Notes: generated from the sequence alone by a model not told the origin. A stretch of 64,000 nucleotides of DNA from CAWGCA01 sp963820955 (GCA_963820955.1 CAWGCA010000042.1:62001-126000), one strand, 5' to 3'. Shown: positions 37,864 through 51,425, counted from the first letter of the stretch. A program made the numbers and translations.

Positions 37864-40800
37864 TTGAAAGATCTACTTAAGATTCTGAAACAGCAGGGTC
37901 AGTCAGAAGACTTTGATGCAATCCGCATCGGTCTTGCCTCACCCGATATGATCCGTTCCTGGTCTTACGGTGAGGTGAAGAAGCCGGAGACCATCAACTA
38001 CCGGACTTTTAAGCCGGAACGCGATGGTCTTTTCTGCGCCAAGATATTTGGCCCGGTCAGCGACTACGAGTGTCTCTGCGGCAAATACAAGCGCCTCAAG
38101 CATCGTGGCGTGGTGTGCGAAAAGTGCGGGGTCGAGGTAACGCTTGCCAAGGTGCGCCGCGAGCGCATGGGCCATATTGAGCTGGCCAGTCCGGCGGCCC
38201 ACATCTGGTTTCTCAAGTCCCTGCCGTCCCGTATCGGTCTGCTGCTGGATATGACCCTGCGCGACATCGAGCGGGTACTCTATTTCGAGTCCTTCGTGGT
38301 GGTCGATCCCGGTATGACGCCGCTGGATCGCGGCCAGTTGCTCACCGACGAGCAGTATCTGGAGGCGATTGAGGAAAACGGAGACGAGTTCGACGCCCGT
38401 ATGGGCGCCGAGGCGGTCTACGAGCTGCTTCGCACTATCGATCTGCCGAAGGAGATCGTGAAACTGCGTGAGGAGATCAACGGGACCAAGTCCGAGACTA
38501 AACTGAAAAAGCTGACTAAGCGGCTGAAACTGGTGGAGTCTCTGGAACAGTCCGGTAACCGTCCCGAGTGGATGGTGATGAAGGTGCTGCCGGTCTTGCC
38601 GCCGGAGTTGCGTCCGCTGGTGCCCCTGGACGGAGGGCGTTTTGCCACCTCCGATCTGAATGACCTCTACCGCCGGGTAATCAATCGCAACAACCGTCTG
38701 AAACGGCTGCTCGACCTGAATGCCCCGGATATCATTGTGCGCAACGAAAAGCGCATGCTGCAGGAGTCGGTGGACGCGCTGCTGGATAACGGCCGCCGCG
38801 GCCGGGCCATTACCGGTACCAACAAGCGTCCGTTGAAGTCGCTGGCCGACATGATCAAGGGCAAACAGGGGCGTTTCCGGCAGAATCTGCTCGGCAAGCG
38901 TGTGGATTACTCGGGTCGTTCGGTAATTGTGGTTGGCCCGACCCTGAAACTGCATCAATGCGGCCTGCCCAAGAAAATGGCGCTGGAGCTGTTCAAGCCG
39001 TTCATATTCTCCAAGCTGCAGCTGCGCGGCGTGGCCACCACCATCAAAGCGGCCAAGAAACTGGTAGAGCGCGGCACGGGTGAGGTCTGGGATATCCTGG
39101 AGGAGGTGATCCGCGAGCATCCGGTGATGCTTAACCGTGCACCTACCCTGCACCGGCTCGGCATTCAAGCATTTGAACCGGTTCTGATCGAGGGTAAGGC
39201 GATTCAGCTTCACCCCCTGGTATGTACCGCCTTTAACGCCGATTTCGATGGCGATCAAATGGCGGTGCACGTGCCCTTGTCCATCGAGGCACAGTTGGAG
39301 GCACGCAGTTTGATGATGTCCACCAACAATATCCTCTCCCCGGCCAACGGCGAACCGATTATCGTACCCTCCCAGGATGTGGTATTGGGGCTCTATTACA
39401 TGACTCGAGAGGCGATCAACGCCAAGGGCGAGGGCATGGCCTTCGCTAATGTTGCTGAAGTGCACCGGGCCTACGAGTCCCGTAAGGTTTCACTGCAGGC
39501 CCGGGTCAAAGTCCGTCTGTACGATGATGAAGCTGGCGAGAACGGCGAAACGACCAAGGTCCGTAAGCTGGTTGATACGACGGTTGGTCGGGCCTTGCTG
39601 TCCGAGATTCTGCCGGACGGACTTTCGTTCGATCTGATCAATAAAGCAATGGATAAGCGCTCCATCTCCAATCTGGTGAATGCCTGTTATCGGCAGGTGG
39701 GTTTGAAGGAGACGGTGATCTTTGCAGATCAGGTCATGTACATGGGATTCCGCCTGGCAACACGCGCCGGTATCTCCATTGGTATGAACGATATGACCAT
39801 ACCGGAGGAGAAGGAAGGGATCCTGGCAGCTGCCGAGCATGAGGTGAAGGAGATCGAGAACCAGTACGCGTCTGGTCTGGTGACCAACGGCGAGCGGTAC
39901 AACAAGGTGGTGGATATCTGGTCCCACACCAACGACCAGGTTGCCAGAGCGATGATGTCCAAGCTGGGCAAAGAAGTGGTAACCGACAGCGAAGGTAAGG
40001 AGGTAGAACAGGACTCCTTCAACTCCATCTATATGATGGCCGACTCGGGCGCCCGCGGTTCTGCCGCCCAGATCCGGCAGCTGGCGGGTATGCGTGGATT
40101 GATGGCGAAACCGGACGGCTCCATCATTGAGACGCCAATTACCGCCAATTTCCGCGAGGGGCTGGATGTGCTGCAGTACTTCATCTCCACCCATGGTGCA
40201 CGCAAAGGCCTGGCGGACACCGCCCTGAAGACAGCCAACTCGGGTTATCTCACCCGCCGTTTGGTTGATGTGGCCCAGGACATGGTGGTGCTGGAAGAGG
40301 ACTGTGGTACCGACGACGGGCTGATGATGCAGCCTATCATCGAGGGTGGCGACGTAGTGGAACCGCTGCGCGAGCGTATTCTCGGCAGGGTGACCGCGAC
40401 CGAACTCTACCGGCCTGGTAGTCAAGAGTTGATTTGCGAAGCCGGTACCCTGCTGGATGAGAAATGGGTTGATCAGTTCGATGACCAGGGCGTGGATCAT
40501 GTGATGGTCCGTTCCCCCATCACTTGCAAGGCCAGGGTCGGTGTATGTTCCATGTGTTATGGCCGTGATCTGGCCCGGGGCCATAAGGTGAACGATGGCG
40601 AAGCGGTAGGCGTCATCGCCGCTCAGTCCATCGGTGAGCCAGGCACTCAGCTGACCATGCGCACCTTCCACATCGGTGGCGCTGCTTCCCGTGCGGCGGC
40701 GGTGAACAGCATCGAGGTCAAGACCTCGGGTATCGTCCACTTGCACAACATCAAGACGGTGCAGCACCACAGCGGCAACCTGGTAGCTGTCTCCCGCTCC

Positions 40801-42078
40801 GGTGAACTGACCGTGGTTGATGAGGTGGGGCGTGAGCGCGAGCGTTACAAGGTCCCTTATGGTGCCAGTATCCGGGCCGCCGATGGCGATTCGGTGGATG
40901 GTGGCCAGATGGTGGCGAACTGGGATCCCCATACTCACCCGGTTATTACGGAAGTGGACGGCAAGCTTCAGTTCGTGGAATTCCAGGATGGTGTCAGTGT
41001 CCAGAGTCAGTTGGATGAGGTGACCGGCCTTGTCTCGCTGGTGGTGATCGACCCGAAACAGCGTCCTTCCGCGGGCAAAGATATGCGTCCTATGTTGAAA
41101 CTGGTGGACGAGAATGGGGAAGACCTCAACATTGCGGGCACCGAGATACCGGCGCACTACTATCTGCCCGCGGGGGCGATTGTCAACGTGGCCGACGGGG
41201 CAGATGTACTGGTGGGGGATACCCTGGCGCGCATTCCGCAGGAGTCGTCGAAGACCCGAGACATTACCGGTGGTCTGCCACGGGTAGCCGACCTGTTTGA
41301 GGCGCGCAAGCCGAAGGACCCTGCGATTCTGGCCGAGGCGACCGGGACCGTCAGTTTTGGCAAAGACACCAAAGGTAAGCAGCGCCTGATAATTACCGAC
41401 GCGGACGGAGAGCAACATGAGGATCTGATCCCGAAGTGGCGGCATGTCAATGTATTCGAGGGTGAGCAGGTAGAAAAGGGGGAAATTATCTCCGATGGTG
41501 AACTCAACCCCCACGACATACTGCGTCTGAAGAGTGTCACCGATCTGGCTTCCTACCTGGTGAAGGAGATACAGGATGTCTACCGATTACAGGGTGTGAA
41601 GATCAACGATAAACATATCGAAGTGATCATTCGTCAGATGTTGCGCAAGGTGGAGGTGACTGCCCCGGGAGATACCCGTTTCCTGCGAGGGGAACAGGTG
41701 GAGCGTGCGCGACTCACGGATATGAACCTACAGATGGAGGCGGAAGGTAAGCACCCGGTGCTTTGGGATCCGATACTGCTGGGGATTACCAAGGCCTCGC
41801 TGGCAACCGAATCCTTTATCTCAGCCGCGTCCTTCCAGGAGACTACCCGGGTATTGACTGAAGCGGCAGTGCGGGGCTCAAACGATCAGTTGGTCGGACT
41901 GAAGGAAAATGTGATTGTCGGACGTCTGATACCGGCCGGCACCGGTCTCGCCTATCACAACGAACGACGTCGCCGCCGTTACGAAGAGATCGAGGTGGAA
42001 TCCGGGGGCAAGGTGGAGATGGGTGCCGACGAGGTCGCCGAGGCGATCAAACAGGCCCTGAACACGGCTGACGGCTGA
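37864..42078 (+). CDS. rpoC: RNA polymerase beta-prime subunit
   Basis: 1404 residues. The catalytic NADFDGD motif has its three magnesium-binding aspartates at 460, 462 and 464, the same numbers as E. coli. The N-terminal zinc ribbon ([20 protein letters not shown]) and the second zinc site ([13 protein letters not shown]) are intact. The start codon is TTG (37864), preceded by AGGAG, because no ATG or GTG fits the conserved N-terminus [11 protein letters not shown]. Confidence 0.99.
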   Translation: MKDLLKILKQQGQSEDFDAIRIGLASPDMIRSWSYGEVKKPETINYRTFKPERDGLFCAKIFGPVSDYECLCGKYKRLKHRGVVCEKCGVEVTLAKVRRERMGHIELASPAAHIWFLKSLPSRIGLLLDMTLRDIERVLYFESFVVVDPGMTPLDRGQLLTDEQYLEAIEENGDEFDARMGAEAVYELLRTIDLPKEIVKLREEINGTKSETKLKKLTKRLKLVESLEQSGNRPEWMVMKVLPVLPPELRPLVPLDGGRFATSDLNDLYRRVINRNNRLKRLLDLNAPDIIVRNEKRMLQESVDALLDNGRRGRAITGTNKRPLKSLADMIKGKQGRFRQNLLGKRVDYSGRSVIVVGPTLKLHQCGLPKKMALELFKPFIFSKLQLRGVATTIKAAKKLVERGTGEVWDILEEVIREHPVMLNRAPTLHRLGIQAFEPVLIEGKAIQLHPLVCTAFNADFDGDQMAVHVPLSIEAQLEARSLMMSTNNILSPANGEPIIVPSQDVVLGLYYMTREAINAKGEGMAFANVAEVHRAYESRKVSLQARVKVRLYDDEAGENGETTKVRKLVDTTVGRALLSEILPDGLSFDLINKAMDKRSISNLVNACYRQVGLKETVIFADQVMYMGFRLATRAGISIGMNDMTIPEEKEGILAAAEHEVKEIENQYASGLVTNGERYNKVVDIWSHTNDQVARAMMSKLGKEVVTDSEGKEVEQDSFNSIYMMADSGARGSAAQIRQLAGMRGLMAKPDGSIIETPITANFREGLDVLQYFISTHGARKGLADTALKTANSGYLTRRLVDVAQDMVVLEEDCGTDDGLMMQPIIEGGDVVEPLRERILGRVTATELYRPGSQELICEAGTLLDEKWVDQFDDQGVDHVMVRSPITCKARVGVCSMCYGRDLARGHKVNDGEAVGVIAAQSIGEPGTQLTMRTFHIGGAASRAAAVNSIEVKTSGIVHLHNIKTVQHHSGNLVAVSRSGELTVVDEVGRERERYKVPYGASIRAADGDSVDGGQMVANWDPHTHPVITEVDGKLQFVEFQDGVSVQSQLDEVTGLVSLVVIDPKQRPSAGKDMRPMLKLVDENGEDLNIAGTEIPAHYYLPAGAIVNVADGADVLVGDTLARIPQESSKTRDITGGLPRVADLFEARKPKDPAILAEATGTVSFGKDTKGKQRLIITDADGEQHEDLIPKWRHVNVFEGEQVEKGEIISDGELNPHDILRLKSVTDLASYLVKEIQDVYRLQGVKINDKHIEVIIRQMLRKVEVTAPGDTRFLRGEQVERARLTDMNLQMEAEGKHPVLWDPILLGITKASLATESFISAASFQETTRVLTEAAVRGSNDQLVGLKENVIVGRLIPAGTGLAYHNERRRRRYEEIEVESGGKVEMGADEVAEAIKQALNTADG

Positions 42079-42105
42079 TTGCAGCCACGGGGTGACCAAG
42101 GGTGT

Positions 42106-42133
42106 GCCGAGGTCGGGGTTATCCGACCTCGGC
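42106..42133 (+). terminator. Hairpin after rpoC
   Basis: Perfect 11-bp stem GCCGAGGTCGG/CCGACCTCGGC with a 6-nt loop, 27 bp after the rpoC stop. No T-tract, so it may act as a 3' stability element or a weak terminator. Confidence 0.55.
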
Positions 42134-42206
42134 GGTACACTGGCCGCCCCTCGGAGATCAACAATTTTCCAGGGCTGGGTTTTTCTCCCGGATGCCCAGG
42201 ATAGTG

Positions 42207-42235
42207 TTGACACCTCCAGTCATTCTACGTAGAAT
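42207..42235 (+). promoter_or_regulatory. str operon promoter
   Basis: TTGACA (42207-42212), a 17-bp spacer and TAGAAT (42230-42235): near-consensus sigma-70. Transcription should start near 42242, leaving a leader of about 190 nt that includes a GC-rich imperfect hairpin with a T-rich tail (about 42251-42285). The whole gap 42079-42432 holds no gene. Confidence 0.75.
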
Positions 42236-42432
42236 TCGCGCTCTCAATCAGGCCGGCCCCGAAGGCGTCGGCCTTTGTTTCTTCGTGTAATCTCAGGCTG
42301 TATTCAGCTCCTGGGATTGCTGGCTGGCAATCGAGCACTCTCGGCGCTGCAGATAGCGGATCGAGCGGGGTCGGTTGCTTGCTTTTCTGGAGCGGGTGTG
42401 GCGCCACGGCGTATCACCGGAGATGGGATCAG

Positions 42433-42807
42433 ATGGCAACAATCAATCAGTTGGTGCGCAGGCCGCGGAAGCGCAAAGTCGAAAAAAGCAATGTGCCGGC
42501 CCTCGAGGCCTGCCCCCAGAAGCGTGGCGTCTGCACCCGTGTTTACACCACCACGCCGAAGAAGCCCAACTCGGCATTGAGGAAGGTGGCACGTGTGCGT
42601 TTGACCAATGGTTACGAAGTGACCAGCTATATCGGAGGCGAGGGCCACAATCTGCAGGAGCACTCGGTGGTGCTGATTCGCGGAGGGCGTGTCAAAGATC
42701 TGCCCGGTGTGCGGTATCACGTGGTCCGCGGCAGTCTGGATACCTCTGGGGTAGAGAGTCGTCGCCAGGGACGTTCCAAGTATGGAGCCAAACGGCCAAA
42801 GAGCTGA
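42433..42807 (+). CDS. rpsL: 30S ribosomal protein S12
   Basis: 124 residues from ATG 42433 ([15 protein letters not shown]); the open frame upstream is not conserved. Decoding-centre protein. The TPKKPNS loop and the [10 protein letters not shown] loop, sites of streptomycin resistance in other bacteria, look wild type. First gene of the str-S10-spc run. Confidence 0.98.
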   Translation: MATINQLVRRPRKRKVEKSNVPALEACPQKRGVCTRVYTTTPKKPNSALRKVARVRLTNGYEVTSYIGGEGHNLQEHSVVLIRGGRVKDLPGVRYHVVRGSLDTSGVESRRQGRSKYGAKRPKS

Positions 42808-42817
42808 TTGGCGCTAA

Positions 42818-43312
<495 letters not shown>

Positions 43313-43375
43313 CGGTGGTTTCGTAGCAGTATCACTTTAAACTTAGCTCTTTTACATTGTTGACGGGAATTAGAC

Positions 43376-45472
43376 GTGGCACGTAGCACTCCTATCGCGC
43401 GTTATCGCAACCTCGGGATCATGGCCCACATTGATGCGGGCAAGACCACGACCACCGAGCGGATCCTCTATTACACCGGGGTTTCGCATAAAATTGGTGA
43501 AGTGCATGACGGCGCCGCAACCATGGACTGGATGGAGCAGGAGCAGGAGCGGGGTATTACCATCACCTCAGCGGCGACTACCTGCTTCTGGAGTGGCATG
43601 GACCAGCAGTTCCCGCAGCATCGCATCAACATAATCGACACCCCCGGCCACGTGGACTTCACCATCGAGGTGGAGCGTTCCCTGCGCGTGCTGGATGGCG
43701 CTTGCGCCGTGTTCTGCGCCGTGGGCGGTGTGGAACCCCAGTCGGAGACAGTCTGGCGTCAGGCCAACAAATACAAGGTGCCGCGCATTGCCTTCGTCAA
43801 CAAGATGGATCGCATGGGCGCCAACTTCCTGCGCGTGGTGGAGCAGATCAGAGAGCGCTTGGGTGCCAGACCCGTCCCGCTGCAAATCAATATCGGCACC
43901 GAAGAAGATTTCAAGGGTGTCGTCGATCTGGTCACCATGAAGGCGATTATCTGGGACGAGGAGTCCCGGGGGATGAAATACGAAGAGCAGGATATTCCCG
44001 CCGACCTGCAGGATCTCTGTGCAGAGTGGCGCGAACGCCTGGTCGAAGCCGCCGCTGAGGCCAACGACGGGCTGATGGAGAAGTACCTGGAAGGGACCGA
44101 ACTGAGCATTGATGAGATAAAACAGGGCCTGCGTATTCGCACCCTGGCCAACGAAATCACCCCCGTTATGTGCGGAACAGCCTTTAAAAACAAGGGTGTG
44201 CAGGCCATGTTGGATGCGGTGATAGAGTATATGCCGGCACCGACCGATGTGCCTCCGATAACGGGTGTGCTGGATGATGCCGCTGAGACCGAGGCCGAAC
44301 GCCCGTCCAGCGATGAGGCGCCTTTTGCCGCCCTGGCGTTCAAGATTGCCACCGATCCGTTCGTTGGGAATTTGACCTTTTTTCGGGTTTACTCGGGTGT
44401 TCTAAATTCCGGCGATACCATCTATAACCCGGTCAAGAGCAAGAAAGACCGTATTGGCCGCATCCTGCAGATGCACGCCAACACACGGGAGGAGATCAAA
44501 GAGGTTCGGGCCGGTGATATCGCGGCAGCCGTCGGATTGAAGGACGTCACCACTGGCGATACCCTGTGTGCCCTGAATGACGTGATCACCCTGGAGCGCA
44601 TGGAGTTCCCGGAGCCGGTGATTGCGGTGGCTGTAGAGCCCAAGACCAAGACCGACCAGGAAAAAATGGGCGTAGCGCTTTCAAAGTTGGCCCATGAAGA
44701 CCCCTCTTTTCAGGTCAGCACCGACGAGGAATCGGGTCAGACCATTATCGCCGGTATGGGCGAACTGCATCTGGAGATCATCGTCGACCGGATGAAGCGG
44801 GAGTTCAAGGTAGAAGCGAACGTGGGGGCGCCGCAGGTTGCCTATCGCGAGACCATCCGCAATACCATTGAACAGGAAGGCAAGTTCGTGCGTCAGTCGG
44901 GTGGTCGCGGGCAGTATGGCCACGTCTACCTGCGTATCGAGCCACAGGAGCCCGGTTCCGGTTACGAGTTCGTCAACCAGATCGTCGGCGGTGTGGTGCC
45001 CAGAGAATATATTCCTGCGGTGGACAAAGGCGTCCAGGAGCAGATGGTCAATGGGGTCATTGCGGGCTACCCGGTGGTGGACGTCAAGGTAACCTTGTAT
45101 GACGGCTCCTATCACGATGTCGACTCTTCGGAGATGGCATTCAAGATCGCGGGTTCCATGTGCTTCAAGGAGGGGGCCAAGAGGGCTCGGCCGGTCCTGC
45201 TGGAGCCGATGATGAAGGTGGAAGTGGTTACACCGGAAGACTACATGGGAGATGTGATGGGAGACTTGAGCGGCCGTCGCGGTCTGGTTCAGGGTATGGA
45301 CGACTCCCCGGCTGGTAAGCAGATTAAGGCGGAGGTGCCGTTGTCCGAGATGTTCGGGTACGCCACCGATCTGCGGTCCGCCACCCAGGGGCGAGCTACC
45401 TACAGCATGGAGTTCGCCAAGTATAACGAGGTTCCGGCGAGCATCGCCGAGGCCATCATCAAGAAACAGTAA
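43376..45472 (+). CDS. fusA: Elongation factor G
   Basis: Translocation GTPase, 698 residues. P-loop [15 protein letters not shown], switch [10 protein letters not shown] and the guanine motif NKMDRMG are present, with domains II-V in order. Start codon GTG (43376), spaced 63 bp after rpsG. Followed by the second tuf gene. Confidence 0.98.
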   Translation: MARSTPIARYRNLGIMAHIDAGKTTTTERILYYTGVSHKIGEVHDGAATMDWMEQEQERGITITSAATTCFWSGMDQQFPQHRINIIDTPGHVDFTIEVERSLRVLDGACAVFCAVGGVEPQSETVWRQANKYKVPRIAFVNKMDRMGANFLRVVEQIRERLGARPVPLQINIGTEEDFKGVVDLVTMKAIIWDEESRGMKYEEQDIPADLQDLCAEWRERLVEAAAEANDGLMEKYLEGTELSIDEIKQGLRIRTLANEITPVMCGTAFKNKGVQAMLDAVIEYMPAPTDVPPITGVLDDAAETEAERPSSDEAPFAALAFKIATDPFVGNLTFFRVYSGVLNSGDTIYNPVKSKKDRIGRILQMHANTREEIKEVRAGDIAAAVGLKDVTTGDTLCALNDVITLERMEFPEPVIAVAVEPKTKTDQEKMGVALSKLAHEDPSFQVSTDEESGQTIIAGMGELHLEIIVDRMKREFKVEANVGAPQVAYRETIRNTIEQEGKFVRQSGGRGQYGHVYLRIEPQEPGSGYEFVNQIVGGVVPREYIPAVDKGVQEQMVNGVIAGYPVVDVKVTLYDGSYHDVDSSEMAFKIAGSMCFKEGAKRARPVLLEPMMKVEVVTPEDYMGDVMGDLSGRRGLVQGMDDSPAGKQIKAEVPLSEMFGYATDLRSATQGRATYSMEFAKYNEVPASIAEAIIKKQ

Positions 45473-45492
45473 TCCGTTAAGGGGTAGCAACC

Positions 45493-46683
45493 GTGTCGAA
45501 GGAAAAATTCGAACGCACAAAGCCACATGTAAATGTGGGAACCATTGGTCACGTGGACCACGGCAAGACCACGCTGACGGCGGCGATCACCAAGGTGATG
45601 TCGGAAAAGCACGGCGGTGAGGTAAAGGCATTCGACCAGATCGACAATGCGCCGGAAGAGCGAGAGCGAGGCATCACCATTGCCACGGCACACGTGGAGT
45701 ACGAGTCGGACAACCGCCACTATGCGCACGTGGACTGCCCGGGGCACGCGGACTATGTGAAGAACATGATCACGGGTGCGGCGCAGATGGACGGAGCGGT
45801 GCTGGTGGTATCGGCGGCGGACGGCCCGATGCCGCAGACACGCGAGCACATACTGCTGTCGCGTCAGGTGGGTGTGCCTTACATCCTGGTGTACATGAAC
45901 AAAGCGGACATGGTGGACGACGCGGAGCTGCTGGAGCTGGTGGAGATGGAGATCCGGGAGCTGCTGGACCAGTATGATTTTCCGGGTGACGACACCCCGA
46001 TTATAGTGGGCTCTGCGCTGAAGGCGCTGGAGGGGGACACCTCGGAGCTGGGTACGCAGTCGATCGTGAAGCTGCTGGAGGCGATGGATGCCTATATTCC
46101 GGAGCCGGAGCGTGACACCGACAAGCCGTTTCTGATGCCGATCGAGGACGTGTTTTCGATCTCGGGCCGAGGCACGGTGGTGACCGGACGTATCGAGCGT
46201 GGTGTGGTACGGGTGGGCGAAGAGATCGAGATTGTCGGGATCAAGGACACGGTGAAGACCACCTGCACCGGTGTGGAGATGTTCCGCAAGCTGCTGGACG
46301 AAGGAGTGGCGGGGGACAACGTCGGGGTGCTGCTGCGCGGTACCAAGCGGGAAGACGTGGAGCGTGGTCAGGTGCTGGCGAAGCCAGGCAGTATAACGCC
46401 GCACACCCATTTTGAGGCGGAGGTGTACGTGCTGAGCAAGGACGAGGGTGGACGTCACACGCCGTTTTTCAATGGCTATCGACCGCAGTTTTACTTTCGC
46501 ACGACGGACGTGACCGGGGCCTGCGACCTGCCGGAAGGTATTGACATGGTGATGCCGGGCGACAACGTGAAGATGACGGTGAAGTTGATTGCGCCGATCG
46601 CGATGGAAGAGGGTCTGCGTTTTGCAATCCGCGAGGGTGGCCGTACTGTCGGCGCCGGCGTGGTTGCCAAGATCATCGAGTAA
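45493..46683 (+). CDS. tuf: Elongation factor Tu, copy 2
   Basis: Same 396-residue protein as copy 1 at 28405-29595, with [19 protein letters not shown] and NKADMVD. This copy starts with GTG and is in the str operon (tufA position). The flanks differ completely from copy 1, yet the coding regions differ at only four bases that I can see, a sign of recent gene conversion. Only 18 bp separate it from rpsJ, so str and S10 operons are joined. Confidence 0.98.
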   Translation: MSKEKFERTKPHVNVGTIGHVDHGKTTLTAAITKVMSEKHGGEVKAFDQIDNAPEERERGITIATAHVEYESDNRHYAHVDCPGHADYVKNMITGAAQMDGAVLVVSAADGPMPQTREHILLSRQVGVPYILVYMNKADMVDDAELLELVEMEIRELLDQYDFPGDDTPIIVGSALKALEGDTSELGTQSIVKLLEAMDAYIPEPERDTDKPFLMPIEDVFSISGRGTVVTGRIERGVVRVGEEIEIVGIKDTVKTTCTGVEMFRKLLDEGVAGDNVGVLLRGTKREDVERGQVLAKPGSITPHTHFEAEVYVLSKDEGGRHTPFFNGYRPQFYFRTTDVTGACDLPEGIDMVMPGDNVKMTVKLIAPIAMEEGLRFAIREGGRTVGAGVVAKIIE

Positions 46684-46701
46684 ATTTGAGTTAATAGAGA
46701 T

Positions 46702-47013
46702 ATGGCCAACCAGAGAATTCGTATTCGACTGAAGGCTTTCGATCATCGTCTGATCGATCAGTCTGCGCGGGAAATCGTAGATACCGCCAAGCGTACCGGT
46801 GCCCAGGTTCGTGGCCCCATTCCGCTGCCGACCAGGAAAGAGCGGTTTACCATACTGATCTCTCCGCATGTCAACAAGGATGCGCGTGATCAGTACGAGA
46901 TCCGTACCCATAAGCGGTTGATGGATATCATCGATCCGACCGACAAAACGGTGGATGCCCTGATGAAACTGGATCTGGCAGCTGGCGTGGACGTTCAGAT
47001 CAAACTGAACTGA
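46702..47013 (+). CDS. rpsJ: 30S ribosomal protein S10
   Basis: 103 residues; small-subunit head protein and NusG/NusB partner in antitermination. N-terminus [19 protein letters not shown] is standard. There is no room upstream for an E. coli-type S10 leader, so L4 attenuation control of the S10 operon is probably absent. Confidence 0.98.
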   Translation: MANQRIRIRLKAFDHRLIDQSAREIVDTAKRTGAQVRGPIPLPTRKERFTILISPHVNKDARDQYEIRTHKRLMDIIDPTDKTVDALMKLDLAAGVDVQIKLN

Positions 47014-47024
47014 GGTTAAGAACA

Positions 47025-47675
47025 ATGGCGATTGGAATTGTTGGGCGCAAAGTCGGCATGACCCGTATCTTCACCGAAGAGGGGTCATCCATCCCGGTTA
47101 CGGTGATCGAGGTGGAACCGAATCGGGTGACCCAGATGCGCAGCGAAGAGACAGACGGTTACCGTGCGGTGCAGGTGACGACCGGAAGCCGCAGGGCATC
47201 CCGCGTCACCAAGCCGATAGCGGGACACCTGGCCAAGGCGGGGGTGGAAGCCGGCCGCGGTCTGTGGGAATTCCGGCTGGGAGATGGCGAGGAAGAAGGC
47301 ATGCAGGTTGGTGCCGAGATCAAGGCCGATGTTTTTGCCGTCGGTCAGCGGGTTGATGTGCGTGGAATGACCAAGGGTAAGGGTTTTCAGGGTGGTGTGA
47401 AACGGCACAATTTTCGGATGCAGGACGCCACCCACGGCAACTCGATTTCTCACCGCGCGGCAGGCTCCATCGGGCAGTGCCAGACCCCTGGCCGTGTGTT
47501 CAAGGGTAAAAAGATGGCCGGGCACATGGGCGATGTTCAGCGTTCTGCCCAGAATCTGGAAGTAGTGCGGGTGGACGTCGACCGTAATCTGTTACTGGTG
47601 AAGGGTGCCGTTCCCGGTTCCCGTGGCGGCAATGTCCTGGTTACGCCCGCCATCAAGATGGCGAACAGAGGGTAA
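47025..47675 (+). CDS. rplC: 50S ribosomal protein L3
   Basis: 216 residues; early assembly protein near the peptidyl-transferase centre. [13 protein letters not shown] start and the [10 protein letters not shown] loop are intact. The Gln in [11 protein letters not shown] is at the site methylated by PrmB in other gammaproteobacteria. Confidence 0.98.
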   Translation: MAIGIVGRKVGMTRIFTEEGSSIPVTVIEVEPNRVTQMRSEETDGYRAVQVTTGSRRASRVTKPIAGHLAKAGVEAGRGLWEFRLGDGEEEGMQVGAEIKADVFAVGQRVDVRGMTKGKGFQGGVKRHNFRMQDATHGNSISHRAAGSIGQCQTPGRVFKGKKMAGHMGDVQRSAQNLEVVRVDVDRNLLLVKGAVPGSRGGNVLVTPAIKMANRG

Positions 47676-47681
47676 AGAGTC

Positions 47682-48299
47682 ATGGACCTCAATGTACAGG
47701 CAGGCGGTGACGGCAGCGGTGAAACCATTCAGGTCTCCGATTCCGTGTTCGCCGCAGATTTTAACGAAGCCCTGATTCACCAGGTGGTCACCGCATACAT
47801 GGCGGGGGCACGCAGTGGCACCAAGGCCCAGAAAAACCGCTCCCGGGTGCGGGGTGGCGGCGCTAAGCCCTGGCGGCAGAAAGGTATGGGGCGCGCCCGT
47901 GCAGGTACCAGCCGCAGTCCGTTGTGGCGCTCTGGTGGTGTGACCTTTGCGGCCACTCCCAAGGATTACCAGCAGAAAGTGAACCGCAAGATGTATCGCG
48001 GCGCGCTGCGTTCCATCCTTTCCGAACTGGTCAGGAATGAGCGTCTGGTGGCGGTCTCCGAATTTGCGGTCAGCGCCCCTAAGACCAGAGAGCTGTCCGA
48101 CAAGCTGAAAGGGATGGGGTTAAATGAGGTGCTGATCGTCGCTGAGCAGCCGGATGAAAATCTTTATCTGGCGGCCCGCAATCTTTACGGGGTGGATATC
48201 TGCGATGTCAGCGAGCTGGATCCAGTAAGCCTGGTTGGCTTTGACAAAATTCTGATGACCTCTGGGGCCATCAAAAAGTTGGAGGAGCGTCTGGCATGA
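47682..48299 (+). CDS. rplD: 50S ribosomal protein L4
   Basis: 205 residues. Contains the long exit-tunnel loop with [19 protein letters not shown]. Start 6 bp after rplC; its stop overlaps the rplW start by 4 bp. Confidence 0.98.
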   Translation: MDLNVQAGGDGSGETIQVSDSVFAADFNEALIHQVVTAYMAGARSGTKAQKNRSRVRGGGAKPWRQKGMGRARAGTSRSPLWRSGGVTFAATPKDYQQKVNRKMYRGALRSILSELVRNERLVAVSEFAVSAPKTRELSDKLKGMGLNEVLIVAEQPDENLYLAARNLYGVDICDVSELDPVSLVGFDKILMTSGAIKKLEERLA

Positions 48300-48592
48300 A
48301 CAAAGAGCGTTTAATGCAGGTGCTGCTCAGCCCGGTGGTCTCTGAAAAGAGCACCAACGTGGCGGATGCAAGCCGTCAGTTTGTGTTTCGTGTGGCCTCG
48401 GATGCCAGTAAGCCTGAGATCCGCAAGGCGGTTGAACTCATGTTCGACGTCAAGGTGGAGCAGGTGAGAGTGGTCAACGTCAAGGGAAAGAACAAGCGTT
48501 TTGGTTCTATCCAGGGACAGCGAAAAGGCAGCCGCAAGGCTTACGTCAAACTGGCTGCAGGAAGTGATATAGATTTTGGAGCGGGGGCCTGA
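48296..48592 (+). CDS. rplW: 50S ribosomal protein L23
   Basis: 98 residues; lies at the tunnel exit and docks trigger factor and [14 protein letters not shown] near the N-terminus is the L23 signature. ATG overlaps the rplD stop (ATGA). Confidence 0.97.
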   Translation: MNKERLMQVLLSPVVSEKSTNVADASRQFVFRVASDASKPEIRKAVELMFDVKVEQVRVVNVKGKNKRFGSIQGQRKGSRKAYVKLAAGSDIDFGAGA

Positions 48593-48632
48593 GGGTCGCT
48601 GCGGCAAGCAGGGTTACAGCGGAAGCATTGAA

Positions 48633-49460
48633 ATGGCTATTGTAAAATCCAAACCCACTTCGGCGGGACGACGGTTCCTGGTCAAGGTGGTGAATCCCGA
48701 GCTGCATAAGGGGGAGCCCCATAAGCCCCTGGTGGAGAGCAAGAGCAGGAACGGCGGGCGTAACAACCTTGGTCGTATCACCACCCGGCATAGAGGTGGC
48801 GGGCACAAGCAGCGTTATCGCATCATCGATTTCAAGCGCAACAAGGATGGTATACCTGGGATAGTGGAGCGGATCGAATACGACCCGAACCGCACCGCCA
48901 ACATCGCGTTGATAAAATATGTGGATGGCGAGCGCCGTTATATTATCGCGCCAAAAGGCGTGAGCGCCGGTCAGCAGATCCTTTCCGGACCAGAGGCGGA
49001 GATTCGGCCCGGAAACTGTTTGCCGCTGCACAATATCCCGGTGGGTACGGTCATTCACTGTGTGGAGATGAAGGCAGGTAAAGGCGCGCAGATTGCCCGT
49101 TCGGCAGGGGCTTCGGTGCAATTGGTTGCAAGAGAAGGTGAATATGCTACCCTGCGCCTCCGCTCCGGCGAGATGCGCAAGGTGCGCTACGATTGCCGCG
49201 CAGTGATCGGCGAGGTTGGAAATGCCGAGCACAATCTTCGCAAACTGGGTAAGGCGGGTGCCTCCCGCTGGCGTGGTGTCCGGCCGACGGTTCGTGGCGT
49301 AGTGATGAATCCGGTGGACCATCCTCATGGCGGCGGCGAAGGCCGTACCTCGGGTGGTCGCCATCCGGTCAGCCCCTGGGGTGTGCCTACCAAGGGTTAC
49401 AAGACACGTACAAATAAGCGCACTAACAAGATGATCGTGCGCGGTCGTAATCGCAAGTAA
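48633..49460 (+). CDS. rplB: 50S ribosomal protein L2
   Basis: 275 residues from ATG 48633 ([16 protein letters not shown]). One of the main peptidyl-transferase-centre proteins; the conserved [15 protein letters not shown] with its key His is present. Earlier in-frame starts overlap rplW and are not conserved. Confidence 0.98.
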   Translation: MAIVKSKPTSAGRRFLVKVVNPELHKGEPHKPLVESKSRNGGRNNLGRITTRHRGGGHKQRYRIIDFKRNKDGIPGIVERIEYDPNRTANIALIKYVDGERRYIIAPKGVSAGQQILSGPEAEIRPGNCLPLHNIPVGTVIHCVEMKAGKGAQIARSAGASVQLVAREGEYATLRLRSGEMRKVRYDCRAVIGEVGNAEHNLRKLGKAGASRWRGVRPTVRGVVMNPVDHPHGGGEGRTSGGRHPVSPWGVPTKGYKTRTNKRTNKMIVRGRNRK

Positions 49461-49488
49461 CGAATAAGCGGAACTGAGGTAATTTAAA

Positions 49489-49764
49489 GTGCCACGTTCA
49501 ATTAAAAAAGGGCCGTTTGTAGATCACCACCTTATGAAGAAGGTGGATGAGGCGGTGGCCAGTAACAGCAAACGTCCGATAAAAACCTGGTCGCGCCGCT
49601 CCATGGTGCTTCCGGAGATGGTAGGCCTGACCATTGCAGTATACAACGGACGCCAGCACGTGCCCGTTCTGGTGACGGAGAACATGGTTGGCCACAAGCT
49701 GGGCGAGTTCGCGCTGACCCGCACCTACCGGGGTCACTCAGCGGACAAGAAAGCAACACGTTAA
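49489..49764 (+). CDS. rpsS: 30S ribosomal protein S19
   Basis: 91 residues starting at GTG 49489 ([14 protein letters not shown]). Binds the 16S head with S13. The [16 protein letters not shown] signature is intact. Confidence 0.98.
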   Translation: MPRSIKKGPFVDHHLMKKVDEAVASNSKRPIKTWSRRSMVLPEMVGLTIAVYNGRQHVPVLVTENMVGHKLGEFALTRTYRGHSADKKATR

Positions 49765-49778
49765 TTGGGGTGTGAACC

Positions 49779-50111
49779 ATGCAGGCAGTAGCGAAATTAC
49801 GCCATGCGCGTATCTCGGCCCAGAAAGGCCGCCTGGTAGCTGATCAGATCCGGGGTTTGCCGGTAGAGCAGGCGCTGGACCTACTCGCCTTCAGCAGCAA
49901 GAAGGGCTCGGCCCTGATGAAGAAGGTCCTGGACTCCGCAATCGCCAATGCGGAAAACAACGAAGGTGCAGATATCGACGAATTAAAGGTGTCGGCAGTC
50001 ACTGTTGACGAAGGACCGACCATGAAGAGGATTCGCGCGCGGGCCAAGGGTCGTGCAGCGAGGATCCTGAAGCGTACCAGTCACTTCACCGTGACTGTAT
50101 CGGACAAGTAA
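49779..50111 (+). CDS. rplV: 50S ribosomal protein L22
   Basis: 110 residues; its beta hairpin lines the exit tunnel (the [17 protein letters not shown] segment). The macrolide-linked loop looks normal. Confidence 0.98.
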   Translation: MQAVAKLRHARISAQKGRLVADQIRGLPVEQALDLLAFSSKKGSALMKKVLDSAIANAENNEGADIDELKVSAVTVDEGPTMKRIRARAKGRAARILKRTSHFTVTVSDK

Positions 50112-50127
50112 GGCAAGAGAGGCCAAA

Positions 50128-50808
50128 ATGGGTCAGAAAGTACATCCAACCGGCATTCGGTTGGGCATAGTCAAAGACTGGACTTCCAAATGGTATGCGG
50201 ATACCAAGGACTATGCCGATCTGCTGAATACCGACCTTGAGATTCGAGAGTATCTGAAAAAGCGTTTGTTTCAGGCCTCGGTCAGCCGGATCCAGATTGA
50301 TCGTCCGGCAAAGAATGCCCATATCACGATTCATACAGCCCGTCCCGGCCTGGTCATCGGAAAGAAGGGCGAGGATATCGATGCGCTAAGGAGCGAAGTC
50401 TCCCGGCGGATGGGTATTCCGGTGCATATCAGCGTGGAAGAGATTCGCAAGCCCGAGCTTGACGCCCAGCTGGTGGCCGAGGGTATCACTCAGCAGCTGG
50501 AGCGCAGGGTAATGTTCCGCCGGGCGATGAAGCGTTCGGTGCAGACCGCAATGCGTCTGGGGGCGGAGGGGATCAAAGTTCATATCGCCGGCCGCTTGAA
50601 CGGTGCTGAAATTGCCCGCAGCGAGTGGTATCGGGAAGGCAGGGTACCACTGCATACCCTGCGGGCGGATATTGATTACGGCTTCGCCGAGGCCAAAACC
50701 ACCTACGGCGTGCTGGGCGTCAAGGTCTGGGTTTTCAAGGGTGAGGTGTTCGAAGGCTCAGAACACGAAGAGACGGCCTCGACGCAGAAGTCTGGAAAGA
50801 GGGGCTAA
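50128..50808 (+). CDS. rpsC: 30S ribosomal protein S3
   Basis: 226 residues with the KH domain ([13 protein letters not shown]) and the C-terminal RNA-entry domain. N-terminus [14 protein letters not shown] is canonical. Followed after 3 bp by rplP. Confidence 0.98.
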   Translation: MGQKVHPTGIRLGIVKDWTSKWYADTKDYADLLNTDLEIREYLKKRLFQASVSRIQIDRPAKNAHITIHTARPGLVIGKKGEDIDALRSEVSRRMGIPVHISVEEIRKPELDAQLVAEGITQQLERRVMFRRAMKRSVQTAMRLGAEGIKVHIAGRLNGAEIARSEWYREGRVPLHTLRADIDYGFAEAKTTYGVLGVKVWVFKGEVFEGSEHEETASTQKSGKRG

Positions 50809-50811
50809 GTT

Positions 50812-51225
50812 ATGTTGATCCCAAAACGGACAAAATTTCGCAAGCAGCACAAGGGTCGGAATCGTGGTCTGGCAACCACCGGCAATAAAGTCAGTTTTGG
50901 CGAGTATGGCCTGCAGGCGGTAGGTCGAGGTCGATTGACCGCCCGACAAATCGAGTCGGCACGTCGTACTATTACCCGCCACGTAAAGCGTGGTGGAAAG
51001 CTGTGGATCCGCGTGTTCCCGGACAAGCCGATCACCAAGAAGCCTCTGGAAGTTCGCCAGGGTAAGGGTAAAGGTAACGTAGAGTACTGGGTTGCGCTGG
51101 TTCAGCCAGGACGCATGTTGTATGAAATTGAAGGCATTACCGAGGAGTTGGCGCGGGAGGCATTCCGGCTGGCGGCCGCGAAACTGCCTTTTAAGACCAC
51201 CTTCGCTAGACGGACGGTATTGTGA
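50812..51225 (+). CDS. rplP: 50S ribosomal protein L16
   Basis: 137 residues; helps place tRNA in the A site. [16 protein letters not shown] start and the [15 protein letters not shown] block are standard; the central Arg hydroxylated in E. coli lies in this region. Its stop overlaps the rpmC start. Confidence 0.98.
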   Translation: MLIPKRTKFRKQHKGRNRGLATTGNKVSFGEYGLQAVGRGRLTARQIESARRTITRHVKRGGKLWIRVFPDKPITKKPLEVRQGKGKGNVEYWVALVQPGRMLYEIEGITEELAREAFRLAAAKLPFKTTFARRTVL

Positions 51226-51425
51226 TGAAGGCAACTGAACTTCGGGAAAAGAGTGCGGCCGATTTAGAGGCATCCCTGCTGGAGTTGCGTAAAGAGCAGT
51301 TCAATCTGCGGATGCAGCAGGGTACCGGACAACTGGTCCGACCCACCGAAATGAATCGGGTGCGCAAAGAGATCGCACGGGTCAAGACCGTATTGAATGA
51401 AATAAAGACAGGTGAAGCAAAATGA
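51225..51425 (+). CDS. rpmC: 50S ribosomal protein L29
   Basis: 66 residues from ATG 51225, whose A is the last base of the rplP stop (TGATG). A GTG one codon earlier is possible. Two long helices ([19 protein letters not shown] then [12 protein letters not shown]); located at the tunnel exit beside L23. Confidence 0.96.
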   Translation: MKATELREKSAADLEASLLELRKEQFNLRMQQGTGQLVRPTEMNRVRKEIARVKTVLNEIKTGEAK